Assembly: GCA_964546375.1 (NCBI GenBank)
Contig: CAZJJO010000025.1
Location: 1-23,418 of the forward strand
DNA from: CAYVFM01 sp964546375
Lineage (GTDB): Bacteria; Gemmatimonadota; Gemmatimonadetes; Palauibacterales; Palauibacteraceae
DNA: 23,418 bases
Direction of reading: 5' to 3'
Shown: piece after piece, positions 1-8,710 of the stretch
Position numbering within the stretch: the first letter of the stretch is position 1
Layout: each line of letters begins with the position of its first letter
Translations under genes and position numbers: made by a program
Notes under the pieces: model-generated
Database searches by the model: none
Seen by the model: only the letters and a program-made list of their open reading frames with translations
What the model was told of the DNA's origin: nothing

Positions 1-134
1 CTCCGATCCGCTCTCCAACCACCAGTATGGAGGCCGCTCTCAACCGGGCGGCAACCGATCGCCGGCCCGGAAGCAGACCGCGTCAGCGGGGTCGCAACGG
101 CAGAAGCGAGGGCTTCATACTGTACAGGAGCTTC

Positions 135-153
135 CCCGGATCAGGAATCCGGG
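135..153 (+). other. Small hairpin in the leader of the 111-aa gene
   Basis: A 7-bp perfect stem (CCCGGAT pairing with ATCCGGG) encloses a 5-nt loop, about 38 nt before the start codon at 191. No T-run follows it on either strand, so it is not a convincing terminator. It could be a leader element or simply a chance palindrome in GC-rich DNA. The rest of positions 1-134 shows no gene I can support and no convincing promoter. Confidence 0.25.
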
Positions 154-190
154 ACCGGAGGACGAAACTCACCCCACGAGAGGAGCATGC

Positions 191-526
191 ATGCACTACT
201 TCCTGGAGCTGTGGACACCCGGCGAGGGATGGCGATCCCTGTCCGAAGCAGAGCAGAAGGCGTGGGTGGCGAAGGCCGGCGAGGAGATCCAGGGCCTGCT
301 CGACGAGGGCGTCGAGGTGATCGCCATGGGACGGAACGACCGCGAGGCCGACCACCAGGCCGACCACGCCTACTGGGCCCTCTGGAGGATGCCGGACGAG
401 AGGCTTCTCGCCGATTTCCAGGAGGCGGTCCGGGAAGCCGGCGTCTACGAGCTGATGGACCAGGTCAACCTGTGCGGCACCGCCGGCGATCCCGCGGAGG
501 TGCTGGGCGGGATGATCGGCTCCTGA
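191..526 (+). CDS. Conserved hypothetical protein, 111 aa (possibly DUF6616-like)
   Basis: This is a small, soluble, acidic protein without a signal peptide or membrane segment. The start at 191 is chosen because AGGAG lies at 181-185, 5 nt upstream; an ATG at 187 opens a different frame with no protein-like sequence. The N-terminus (MHYFLELWTP) followed by a Trp- and Ala-rich helix, a GVEV strand and a second helix resembles small alpha/beta-barrel proteins that read like DUF6616. That family link comes from memory of the pattern and is not certain. Charged helices (residues 18-35, 70-86) alternate with short strands. The gene stands alone, with a tRNA on the opposite strand downstream, so context says nothing about its role. 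No function is assigned. Confidence 0.75.
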   Translation: MHYFLELWTPGEGWRSLSEAEQKAWVAKAGEEIQGLLDEGVEVIAMGRNDREADHQADHAYWALWRMPDERLLADFQEAVREAGVYELMDQVNLCGTAGDPAEVLGGMIGS

Positions 527-630
527 GTCCCCCGCGGCCCCGGCGGCGGACGCGAGGCCTACAGGATGAGCCCGGAAGGCGCCGGCGGCAACTGACGGCG
601 GGGGAAGGGTGCGGGCGGGAGGAGTCGGAA

Positions 631-714
631 TGCCGAGGGCGGGAGTCGAACCCGCAAGGGCCGAAGCCCACGCGATTTTGAGTCGCGCGCGTCTGCCAGT
701 TCCGCCACCCCGGC
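631..714 (-). tRNA. tRNA-Leu (anticodon CAA)
   Basis: Read on the minus strand from 714 to 631 this folds as an 84-nt class II tRNA. The acceptor stem GCCGGGG pairs with CCTCGGC (one G-T pair) and the discriminator base is A. The anticodon stem CGCGA/TCGCG encloses the loop CTCAAAA, giving anticodon CAA, which reads UUG. A long variable arm (GGGC-TTCG-GCCC type) is typical of tRNA-Leu. The T arm has stem GCGGG/CCCGC around TTCGACT. The 3' CCA is not encoded and must be added enzymatically. No strong promoter or terminator is visible around it. Confidence 0.96.
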
Positions 715-817
715 GCGCCGGGCCCGCCGGGGCCCGGGCCGGCCAAGGTAACCCCGCCGGGAGGGGCCGTTCCACCCGCCCTCCTCGGCCCCGGCGCTCG
801 ACCGTCGGTCCCGGCCC

Positions 818-3800
818 TCAGACCGGAGCCGGCTCCTCCCCGTCCGACGGGCCGCGGGCCGCCAGGTAGCGGTACGCCACCGGCAGGGCCGTCAGCACGA
901 ACACGGTGCTGGAGAGCAGCCCCCCCACCGTCGCCAGCACCAGGGCGTTCCAGACGTTCTCGTCCTGGGAGGAGGCGAACAGGATCAGCGGCAGCAGGCC
1001 CAGCACCGTGGTGGCCGTCGTCATCAGGATCGGGCGGACCCGCTCGAGGGTGCCCCGCAGGATCGCCTCCCGCCTCGGCAGCCGATCGCGCAGCTCGTCG
1101 ACGTGATAGACCACCAGGATCGCGTTGTTGACCACGATCCCGCCCATCATGATGGCGCCGATGTAGGCCGTCCGCGTGAAGGTGGCGTCGGTGTAGAAGA
1201 AGATCAGGAAGACGCCGATCAGGGACAGCGGCAGGGTCAGCAGGACGACGAACGGTGCGGCCAGCGACTCGAAGATCGCCGCGGTGACCATGAAGACCAG
1301 CAGGACGGCGAAGCCGACGGCCATCCAGACCTGGCGGCGCTCCTCCTCGGTCAGCGTGAACCGGTCCTCCGCCTCGATCCGGTAGCCCGGCGGCAGCTCC
1401 ATGCTCTCCAGCACCGCGTCGCGGACCAGGTCGCCCAGCTTGCGGGGGCCGCGGAACTCCCAGGCCACGGTGCGCTGGTACTCCTGGTTCTCCCGCAGGA
1501 TGCGCGACAGGACGTCCCGCTGCTGGACCCGGGCCACGTCGCCCACCCTCACCTCCCGATCCGGGCCCGACGGGACGCGCAGGTCGCGCAGGTCCCGGAA
1601 GCTGAAGTCGCGGTAGCCCGCCATCTTCACCGACAGCGGCAGCTCCTCGCCCCCCACGTAGATCCGTCCGGCCCCCTGCTCGCCCTGGACGCTGGCCGAG
1701 ACGTGGGACAGCAGCCCGCGGACGTCGAGGCCCGCGCTCGCCAGCGCCGACCGGTCCGGCCGGACGTAGTACTCGAAGGCCCGGTCCTCCTCGTACCACC
1801 GCCCGCTGGCGTTGGGGTCGACGTCGCGGATCCGGCTCATCCGCTCGAGCCGCCGGGCGAGCGACTGGCCGATCTCCTGGACCTCCAGGTAGTTGAACCC
1901 GAACACCCGCACGGAATAGTTGGGGGGCGACCCGCCGCCGCCGTAGAAGCTGGGCCCGTAGCCGTACACCCGCACCTCGGCCCCGGAGAAGCCGTGGCTG
2001 TAGGACGTCATCCGGTCCTTGATGGCCACCGGAACCGCCGTCGTCTCCAGCGCCTCCGGGAAGGTCACCCGGATGTAGGCCCAGCCGGGCTGCACCCGCG
2101 TCTCGTAGCGCTCCACCTCGGGGAGGGTGGACAGCTTCTCCTCGAACGACCGCGCCAGCCGGTCCGTGCGCTCGAGGCCCGCGCCCCGCGGAAACTCGAT
2201 CCGGACCGCGATGTAGGTCTCCTGGCCGAAGAAGTCGCTCCAGCGCACCCCCCGGTCGACGTGGCGGTCGAACAGCCACCAGCTCCCCGCCAGGCAGACG
2301 ACGCAGAGCCCGACCACGACCACCGGGTGGTCCAGCGCCGCCTCCAGGAGCGCGCGGTAGGCCCGGACGTACAGGGGCGGCCGGCCGCTCCCTCCCACGG
2401 TCGGCCTCCCGCCGCGCTCCCCGCGTCCGGCGATCCGGGCGGCCAGGCTGGGGACGAAGGTGAAGGCCACGAACAGGCTCGCGAGGATCGAGAAGCCCAC
2501 GGCCCAACCCAGCGGCACGTACCAGGCCCGCAGCTCGCCCTGGAGCAGGAGGAAGGGGACCATGACGACGGCGGTGGTGGCCGTCGCCGCCACCACCGGC
2601 AGGGCCACCTGTCGGGCCCCGCGGACGGCCGCCTCCTTCAGGCCCTCGCCGGCCTCGTGGCGACGACGGACGTTCTCCAGCACCACGATGGCGTTGTCCA
2701 CCACCAGCCCGAAGCCCCAGGCGAGCCCCGCCAGGGTGAGGGTGTTCAGGGTGAAGCCCCGCAGGTAGAGGAAGTTCACCGCCGCCAGGACGCTGAACCC
2801 GATGGTCGCGAACACCACCAGGACCGAGCCCAGCGAGCGGAGGAAGACCATCAGCACGAGGAAGATGACCACGGCCGAGGCCAGGGCCCGCAGCCGGAGG
2901 TCGGTGAGCTGGGCCCGGATGTCCTCGCTCTGGTCGTCGGCGAGCTCGACCCGGACCGCGGACGGGAGCCCGGCCCGGAGCGTGTCCATCCGGGCCCGCA
3001 CCCGGTCGGCCAGCTCGATGGCGTTGGTCCCGGCCTGACGGTACAGGACCAGGGTCACGGCGGGCTCGCCGTCGATGCGGTGGTAGGACGAGGGGTCCGG
3101 GACGGTCTTCCGCACCTCGGCCACGTCGCCGAGGCGGACCGATCCGGAGGCGCGGCGGGCGACGATCAGGTCCCGGACCTCGGCCACGTTCTCGGGCCGG
3201 GTCCGGACGGCCAGGGCCATCCGGCGGCCGCCGAGGCGGACGTCGCCGGCCGCCCGCAGCTCCGAGAGGTCATCCAGCCGGGCGCGGACGGAATCCAGCG
3301 TGAGCCCCAGCGCCTCCATCCGCCGGCCGTCGAGGACCACCGACACCTGCCGGCCGCGCCGCCCCCGGACCCGGACCTCCGACACGCCCTCCATGGCCAG
3401 CAGGTCCGGGCGCAGGTCGGTCGCCGCCACTTCCCCGAGCCGTGCGAAGGTGTACGTCCCCCGCAGACGCCAGGTCATGAACGGGCGGCTCTCCTCCTCG
3501 AACTCCTCCGGGACGTGGGGCTCCACGGTGGGGCCCTGCACCCTGGGCGGCAGCTCGTCCTGCAGGGCGGCGAACCGCTCCCGGAGCTGGAGCCGGGCGA
3601 AGTCCATCCGGGTCTCGGGGTCGAACTCCAGCGTGATCTCGGTGCTGGCCCCGAAGCCGCGGGGGGTGGCGCGGGACACCGAGCGGATCTCGCGCACGCC
3701 CTCCACCTGCTGGGCCTCCCCCTCCAGCGGGGCCGTCACCTGGGCCTCCATGGCCTCCGGGGACGCCCCCGGCCAGCTGGCCGTGACCGTGAGACGGGGG

Positions 3801-3919
3801 CTCTCCACCTCGGGGAGCAGCTCGACCGGGATGAACTGGAAGCTCCACACGCCCAGCGCCAGGAGCGCCACGTAGAGCGCGGCCGTGGCCACCGGCCGCC
3901 GGACCGAGAGGTCGATCAC
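818..3919 (-). CDS. RND efflux permease, second of a tandem pair (RND1)
   Basis: This is a 1033-aa inner-membrane proton-driven efflux pump subunit of the AcrB/ACR_tran superfamily. Two repeats each hold a TM helix (first at about residues 11-30), a large periplasmic porter loop and a TM bundle. The TM4 motif reads GLVVDNAIVVLEN, so the first of the two AcrB relay aspartates is kept (D408) and the second is Asn (N409). The TM10 region reads GGIVVNNAILVVYHVDE. The second periplasmic loop has a Gly/Tyr-rich patch (YGYGPSFYGGGGS). Translation starts at a GTG that overlaps the TGA of the preceding permease (GTGA, 3916-3919), so the two are coupled and probably made in equal amounts. Substrate cannot be read from sequence. 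It differs clearly from its partner, which suggests a mixed trimer like MdtBC rather than a simple duplicate. Confidence 0.95.
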   Translation of the reverse strand: MIDLSVRRPVATAALYVALLALGVWSFQFIPVELLPEVESPRLTVTASWPGASPEAMEAQVTAPLEGEAQQVEGVREIRSVSRATPRGFGASTEITLEFDPETRMDFARLQLRERFAALQDELPPRVQGPTVEPHVPEEFEEESRPFMTWRLRGTYTFARLGEVAATDLRPDLLAMEGVSEVRVRGRRGRQVSVVLDGRRMEALGLTLDSVRARLDDLSELRAAGDVRLGGRRMALAVRTRPENVAEVRDLIVARRASGSVRLGDVAEVRKTVPDPSSYHRIDGEPAVTLVLYRQAGTNAIELADRVRARMDTLRAGLPSAVRVELADDQSEDIRAQLTDLRLRALASAVVIFLVLMVFLRSLGSVLVVFATIGFSVLAAVNFLYLRGFTLNTLTLAGLAWGFGLVVDNAIVVLENVRRRHEAGEGLKEAAVRGARQVALPVVAATATTAVVMVPFLLLQGELRAWYVPLGWAVGFSILASLFVAFTFVPSLAARIAGRGERGGRPTVGGSGRPPLYVRAYRALLEAALDHPVVVVGLCVVCLAGSWWLFDRHVDRGVRWSDFFGQETYIAVRIEFPRGAGLERTDRLARSFEEKLSTLPEVERYETRVQPGWAYIRVTFPEALETTAVPVAIKDRMTSYSHGFSGAEVRVYGYGPSFYGGGGSPPNYSVRVFGFNYLEVQEIGQSLARRLERMSRIRDVDPNASGRWYEEDRAFEYYVRPDRSALASAGLDVRGLLSHVSASVQGEQGAGRIYVGGEELPLSVKMAGYRDFSFRDLRDLRVPSGPDREVRVGDVARVQQRDVLSRILRENQEYQRTVAWEFRGPRKLGDLVRDAVLESMELPPGYRIEAEDRFTLTEEERRQVWMAVGFAVLLVFMVTAAIFESLAAPFVVLLTLPLSLIGVFLIFFYTDATFTRTAYIGAIMMGGIVVNNAILVVYHVDELRDRLPRREAILRGTLERVRPILMTTATTVLGLLPLILFASSQDENVWNALVLATVGGLLSSTVFVLTALPVAYRYLAARGPSDGEEPAPV

Positions 3920-6900
3920 CGCCGGCCTCCCGGGTCACCCTCCGGGGAGGGGCCGGCCTCGCCGGCCACCGGCACCCCCGGGTCCACCACCAGCGAGTAC
4001 ACCACCGGCACGACCAGCAGCGTCAGGAAGGTCGCCGAGAACAGGCCGCCGATCACGGCCACGGCCAGCGGGGCGCGCAGGTCCGCGCCGGCCCCCCAGC
4101 CCAGGGCCAGCGGGGCCAGCCCCAGCACCGTGGTCACGGTGGTCATGACGATGGGCCGGAGGCGCAGGCGCCCGGCCTCGAGGATGGCCTCCCGCTTGTC
4201 CATGCCCGCCCGGCGGCGCTGGTTGATGAAGTCGACCTTGATGATGGCATCGTTCACCACGATCCCGATGAGGATCACCAGCCCGATGCCGCTCATGACG
4301 TTCAGGCCGTCGCCGGCGGCCCAGAGCAGCAGGACGGCGCCGATGGCGGCCAGGGGGACCGAGGCGAGGATCACCACCGGCTGGACCACGGACTCGAACT
4401 GGGCGGCCAGGATCAGGTAGACCAGGAGGAGCGCGAGCGCGAAGGCGAACAGCAGGGAGCGGAAGCTGTCCCGCATCTCCTCGTTGGCGCCGCCGACCTC
4501 GACCGTGGTGAGCGCCGGCAGCTCCATCTCGTCGATCCGGTCACGGGCCGAGGTCACCGCCCTTCCGAGGCCTCCGGACACGTCGGCCAGCACCTCCACG
4601 GTCCGGGTCTGGTCCTCCCGGAGGATCTCGACCGGCCCCCATCCCCGCCGCACCTCGACCAGCTGGCTCAGCGGGACCCCCGACACGGTCCGCTCGAGCA
4701 CCTCGGGCAGGCGCTCCCGCTCGGCCGCCGGCAGGCTCACCCGGATGGGCACCTTCTCGGCGAACCGGGTGAACGGGCGCTCCGTCTCGGCGCCCCGGAG
4801 GAAGGATTCGATGGCGTCGGCCACCTCGCGGACGGTGAGGTCGTGACGGGCCACCTCGTCCCGGAGGATCTCCACGGCCAGCTCGGGCTGGGCCCGCTGG
4901 AAGTCCACGCGGACATCCCGCAGCGCCTCCAGGTCCGCGATGCGGGCACGCACCGACTCGGCCACGGCCGCCAGCGAGTCCGGCGGCCGGGGCCCGTGCA
5001 CCTTCACCGCCAGGTCGGCCTCCCCCAGCGCCAGCGCCCGTCCCAGCGAAGTGGCCCGGCCCGTCTCGACGCTCACCGCGCCGGCCGGCAACCCGCGGGC
5101 GCGGACGCCGGCGCGGAACCGGCGCACCGCCCCGGCGGTGGAGGGGCCGTCGGGCGCCAGGCGCACCTCGAGGGCCGCCTGGTGGAGCCCCGTGAAGCCC
5201 GAGCCCGTGAGCTCGGCCCCCCGGGAGCGGCCCACCCGGACGTAGACGCCGGCGACGCCCTCCAGGTCCGAGGCGACCTCCTCCAGGACGCGGGCGGTCT
5301 CGTCGGTCCGCTCCAGCGGCGTCCCCACCGGCAGCTCCAGCTCGACCCGGAACCGCCCCTCGTCCACCTGCGGCATGAGGCTGCGCGGCAGGGCCTGTCC
5401 CACCAGGAAGGCCAGGCCCAGGCAACCGGCCGCCGCCGCGACCACGGCCGCCCGGTTCGCGAGGCACCATTCGAGCGCGGCGTCGTAGCCCCGGGCGAAG
5501 CTCCGAAACCGCCGGTCGAAGGCCTCGAACGCCGGCCGCCCGACCCGGCCCGCGATCCGCCCGGCGTCCCGGGCCGTCTCCCGCACCGAGCCCGCCACCA
5601 GCCCCAGGAGGCGCTTCCCGGCGAGCAGGCCCGCCCGCAGGCGACGCCGCACCCACGCGAGGGCCCGGCGGACCGCGCGGACCGGGGCGGGCCCGCCCGT
5701 CCCCTCCCCGGTCGCCCCGCCGGGCTCCCGGCCCCGACCCCGCTCCTCGGGGCCCCCGGCGCCCTTCCCCGGCCCGTCCGTCCCGGCCCCGCCGCGCTCG
5801 GCGACGCGGCGCGCCATCACCGGCAGCAGGGTGAGCGCCACGGCCAGCGACGCCAGCAGCGAGAACGCCACGGCCAGCGAGAGGTCGCCGAACAGCGCCC
5901 CGGCCACGCCCTCGACGTAGAGGACCGGCCCGAAGACGGCCACCGTGGTCAGCGTCGAGGCCGTGATGGCCGCGGCCACCTCGCGTGTGCCGGCCGAGGC
6001 CGCGGCCAGCGGGGACGCCCCTTCCTCGTCCCGGTGCCGGAAGATGTTCTCCAGCACCACGATGGAGTTGTCGACGAGCATGCCGACCCCGAGCGCGAGC
6101 CCGCCCAGCGACATGACGTTGAGGCTCACGTCGAAGGCGTAGCAGAGGGAGAAGGCCGCCAGCACCGAGAGCGGGATGGCCGTCCCCACGGCCACCGGGT
6201 ACCGGGGCTCCCGCAGGAAGAGGAACAGGACCACGAACGCCAGCAGTCCGCCCAGCAGGAGGGCCTGGACGACGTTGGAGATCGCGTTCCGCACGAACGT
6301 GGCCTGGCTGGTGGCCACCGTGATCCCCACGTCCGGGTACTCGGAGCGGAGCTGGTCGAGCGTCGTCTCGACCCCCTCGGCCACCCGGACCGTGTTGCTG
6401 CCCGATTCCTTGTAGACCTGGATGCCGACGGCCGGCTCGCCGTCGTAGCGCGCCAGCGTCTCCCGCTCGGCGAAGCCCTCCCGAACCTCCGCGATCTCCG
6501 ACAGCCGGACCCGCTCGTCCGACCCCCCGGCCCCTCCGCCCGCGACGGCCACCCGCCGCAGCTCCTCGACCCGGTCGAACTGGCCCAGCGTGCGGAGGCT
6601 GTAGCGGAACCTCCCCCGGCGGACCACCCCGCCCGGGGCGCTGTAGTTGGACCGGTCCAGCGCCGCCGTGACGTCCTCGAGCCGGATGCCCCGCGCCTGG
6701 AGTCGATCCGGGTCGACCACGACCTGGATCTCGCGGCGCGGCCCGCCGGAGGCCGCGGCCAGCGCCACCCCGTCGAGCTGCTCGAGCCGCCGCTTGAAGA
6801 CGGCCTCGGACAGCTCCCGCAGCGACAGCAGGTCCCGCCCGGTCACGGCCAGCGTCAGGATCGGCTCGTCGGTGGGGTCGGCGCTCAGGATGACCGGCCG

Positions 6901-7272
6901 CTCCGATCCCCGGGGCAGCTCCTCCGCCAGGTTGTCCAGCCGCTCGCGGACGTGGAGCGCCGCGAACTCCATGTCCGTGCCCCAGTGGAAGCGGAGGCGG
7001 ACCAGCGACTGGCCCTCTCGCGAGCGGGAGGTGACCGTCCGCACCCCCGCCACCTGGCTCAATTGCTCCTCGACGGGCCCGGTGACGAAGCGCTCCACCT
7101 CCGCCGGGCCGGCGCCCGAGTAGACGGTGGAGACGGTCAGGGAGGGGAAGGCGACGTCGGGCAGCAGGTCCACCGGCAGGCGGGTGAAGGAGACCACGCC
7201 GAGCACGGCCACGGCCAGGCAGGCCATCGCCGTGCCCACCGGTCGCCGGAGAGCTGTATCGGGCAGGCTCAT
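3916..7272 (-). CDS. RND efflux permease, first of a tandem pair (RND2)
   Basis: This 1118-aa inner-membrane permease has the usual RND layout: N-terminal TM1 (about residues 14-30), porter loop, the TM4 motif GVGMLVDNSIVVLENIFR (D401 then N402 in place of the AcrB Asp pair), and a TM10 motif GIVVNDAIIKVDFINQ. The DN form of TM4 is common in SwrC/YerP- and NolG-like permeases. Family members run near 1020-1050 aa; the excess is a stretch at residues 490-585 in the cytoplasmic connection between TM6 and TM7, Gly/Pro/Arg-rich at first and then basic and helical. An ATG start at 7272 is preceded by a GAGGG-type ribosome site, 40 bp after the stop of the TolC-type gene. It lies third in the efflux operon and its stop is shared with the start of RND1. 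Confidence 0.95.
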   Translation of the reverse strand: MSLPDTALRRPVGTAMACLAVAVLGVVSFTRLPVDLLPDVAFPSLTVSTVYSGAGPAEVERFVTGPVEEQLSQVAGVRTVTSRSREGQSLVRLRFHWGTDMEFAALHVRERLDNLAEELPRGSERPVILSADPTDEPILTLAVTGRDLLSLRELSEAVFKRRLEQLDGVALAAASGGPRREIQVVVDPDRLQARGIRLEDVTAALDRSNYSAPGGVVRRGRFRYSLRTLGQFDRVEELRRVAVAGGGAGGSDERVRLSEIAEVREGFAERETLARYDGEPAVGIQVYKESGSNTVRVAEGVETTLDQLRSEYPDVGITVATSQATFVRNAISNVVQALLLGGLLAFVVLFLFLREPRYPVAVGTAIPLSVLAAFSLCYAFDVSLNVMSLGGLALGVGMLVDNSIVVLENIFRHRDEEGASPLAAASAGTREVAAAITASTLTTVAVFGPVLYVEGVAGALFGDLSLAVAFSLLASLAVALTLLPVMARRVAERGGAGTDGPGKGAGGPEERGRGREPGGATGEGTGGPAPVRAVRRALAWVRRRLRAGLLAGKRLLGLVAGSVRETARDAGRIAGRVGRPAFEAFDRRFRSFARGYDAALEWCLANRAAVVAAAAGCLGLAFLVGQALPRSLMPQVDEGRFRVELELPVGTPLERTDETARVLEEVASDLEGVAGVYVRVGRSRGAELTGSGFTGLHQAALEVRLAPDGPSTAGAVRRFRAGVRARGLPAGAVSVETGRATSLGRALALGEADLAVKVHGPRPPDSLAAVAESVRARIADLEALRDVRVDFQRAQPELAVEILRDEVARHDLTVREVADAIESFLRGAETERPFTRFAEKVPIRVSLPAAERERLPEVLERTVSGVPLSQLVEVRRGWGPVEILREDQTRTVEVLADVSGGLGRAVTSARDRIDEMELPALTTVEVGGANEEMRDSFRSLLFAFALALLLVYLILAAQFESVVQPVVILASVPLAAIGAVLLLWAAGDGLNVMSGIGLVILIGIVVNDAIIKVDFINQRRRAGMDKREAILEAGRLRLRPIVMTTVTTVLGLAPLALGWGAGADLRAPLAVAVIGGLFSATFLTLLVVPVVYSLVVDPGVPVAGEAGPSPEGDPGGRR

Positions 7273-7312
7273 CCGGCCCTCGTCCCCCCCGGGAGGCCGC
7301 GGTCCACCGGGC

Positions 7313-8710
7313 TCAGACGCCGTCCCGCAGGTCGCCGGCCCAGCGCTCCAGCCGGGCCCACGCCTTCAGGTACTCGTACCGCTCCTGGACCACCGACCGC
7401 TCCGCGTTCGTCAGCTCCTGGATGGCCTGCTGGAGGTCCGTGTAGCCCGTGGAGCCGGCCCGGAACTCCTCCTCGGTCAGCCGGAGCCGCTCGCGGGCCA
7501 CCTCCACCCGGTCCTCCAGCAGCCCGAGGCGCCGGTCGCGCCGCCGCACCTCGGACGCCAGGTCACGGACCGTCCGCTCGATCTCCAGCCTCCTGCGCGT
7601 CCGCTCGGCCCGGCGACGGTCCACGGTCGCGCTCTGTCGAGCGTTCTGCTCCTTCCGCTGGAACCCGCTGAAGATCTGCCAGCGGGCGGTGAGGCTGAGT
7701 CCCTCCGACCGGTTGCGCGGGTCGAAGTTGAAGAACTCCCCCCCCGGTCCCAGCGACTCCGACCGGCTCGTGGAGAACCCCAGCGAGACCGTCGGCAGGT
7801 AGCTCGCCCGCTCGCCCAGCACCCGGGACGAGGCCGCGGAGACCTCCGCCTCCAGCGCCCGAAGCTCCGGGTGGGACGAGAGGGCGGCCGCCACCACCGA
7901 ATCGGCCGCCAGCGCGGCGGCGTCCGGCGGATCCGGGGGCGGCGCCAGCGCAAAGCGCCGGCCCAGGCGGCCGGGCTCCCCCATCCGGACGGCCAGCTCC
8001 CGGCGGGCCCGTCGGAACGCGTCCCGGGCGTCCAGCAGGGCGATCTCCGCGTCGCGGACCTGCCCGCGGGCGCCCAGCAGGTCGCCGCGGTCGATGGCGG
8101 CGATCCGGAAGCGCTCCTGTGCGCGGCGATGCTCCTGCCGGCGGTTCCGGAGCTGACGTCGCGCGATCTCCGCCAGCCGGCGCTGCTTGGCCGCCTCGAA
8201 GTAGGCCTCCTTCACCGCCGCCGCCACCCGCCGCTCGGCGGCGCTCAGCCGCAGCTCGGCCGCCCGGACGTCCTCCCCGCCCGCGGCCAGCTCGGCGATG
8301 CGCCGCCCTCCCTCGAGCAGGGTCCACTGGACGTTCAGCGCCTGGCTCGCCCCCAGCCGCTCCCCTGTCACCGGCGTGTCGCGCACCTCCGCCGTCCCCT
8401 CCGGCCGCGGGAAGGAGAAGTTCGTGAAGGAGGAGCGGTTGAAGCTGCCCGAGACGTCGGCCGTCGGGAGGAAGGCCCCCCAGTCGGACCAGCGGGCCGA
8501 GCGCTCGGCCGAGGCGTCGGCCCGCGCCCCCCGGACGTCCGGGTGGCGGCCCAGGGCGGCCGACAGCGCCTCCCGGAGGGTGACGGTGTCCCCGGGCGGT
8601 GGGGGCGGCTCCGCCGCCGGCCGCGCCTGCTGGGCCCCGACCGGTCCGCCCGCCAGCAGGGCGAGGCCGGCGGCCGCGACGACCGCCCGGATCGGCCGCG
8701 AGCCCGTCAT
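7313..8710 (-). CDS. TolC-type outer-membrane efflux channel
   Basis: This 465-aa protein is the outer-membrane exit duct of the tripartite pump. It begins with a Sec signal peptide (MTGSRPIRAVVAAAG..., likely cleaved near GPVGA-QQ), then two OEP repeats: residues about 45-250 open with a TLREALSAALGRHPDVR motif, and about 265-460 open with AALSSHPELRALEAEV. Each repeat has long Ala/Arg/Glu-rich helices and short strands (ASYLPTVSLGFSTS; LSLTARWQIFSGF), as in TolC. No lipobox Cys is seen, unlike OprM-type lipoproteins. The ATG start is fused to the adaptor stop (ATGA, 8707-8710). The same frame stays open for about 450 codons upstream of this ATG, but that part is Gly/Pro/Arg-rich noise that overlaps the adaptor gene. 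Confidence 0.94.
   Translation of the reverse strand: MTGSRPIRAVVAAAGLALLAGGPVGAQQARPAAEPPPPPGDTVTLREALSAALGRHPDVRGARADASAERSARWSDWGAFLPTADVSGSFNRSSFTNFSFPRPEGTAEVRDTPVTGERLGASQALNVQWTLLEGGRRIAELAAGGEDVRAAELRLSAAERRVAAAVKEAYFEAAKQRRLAEIARRQLRNRRQEHRRAQERFRIAAIDRGDLLGARGQVRDAEIALLDARDAFRRARRELAVRMGEPGRLGRRFALAPPPDPPDAAALAADSVVAAALSSHPELRALEAEVSAASSRVLGERASYLPTVSLGFSTSRSESLGPGGEFFNFDPRNRSEGLSLTARWQIFSGFQRKEQNARQSATVDRRRAERTRRRLEIERTVRDLASEVRRRDRRLGLLEDRVEVARERLRLTEEEFRAGSTGYTDLQQAIQELTNAERSVVQERYEYLKAWARLERWAGDLRDGV

Noticed and set aside
465..2507. 680-codon minus-strand frame running through the tRNA-Leu gene and the end of RND1
   Set aside because: It is composition-driven, reads through a tRNA on its own strand and shows no recognisable domain; the overlapping RND1 frame is clearly real.
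1103..4420. Very long plus-strand open frame (1105 codons) opposite the two RND permease genes
   Set aside because: The translation is low-complexity His/Gln/Pro/Asp/Arg-rich sequence with no domain, and the antisense frames encode textbook RND proteins. Long antisense frames are expected at this GC content. The same applies to frames at 4843-7671, 7127-8878, 11856-14552, 14549-17656, 18365-20599 and 20914-23370.
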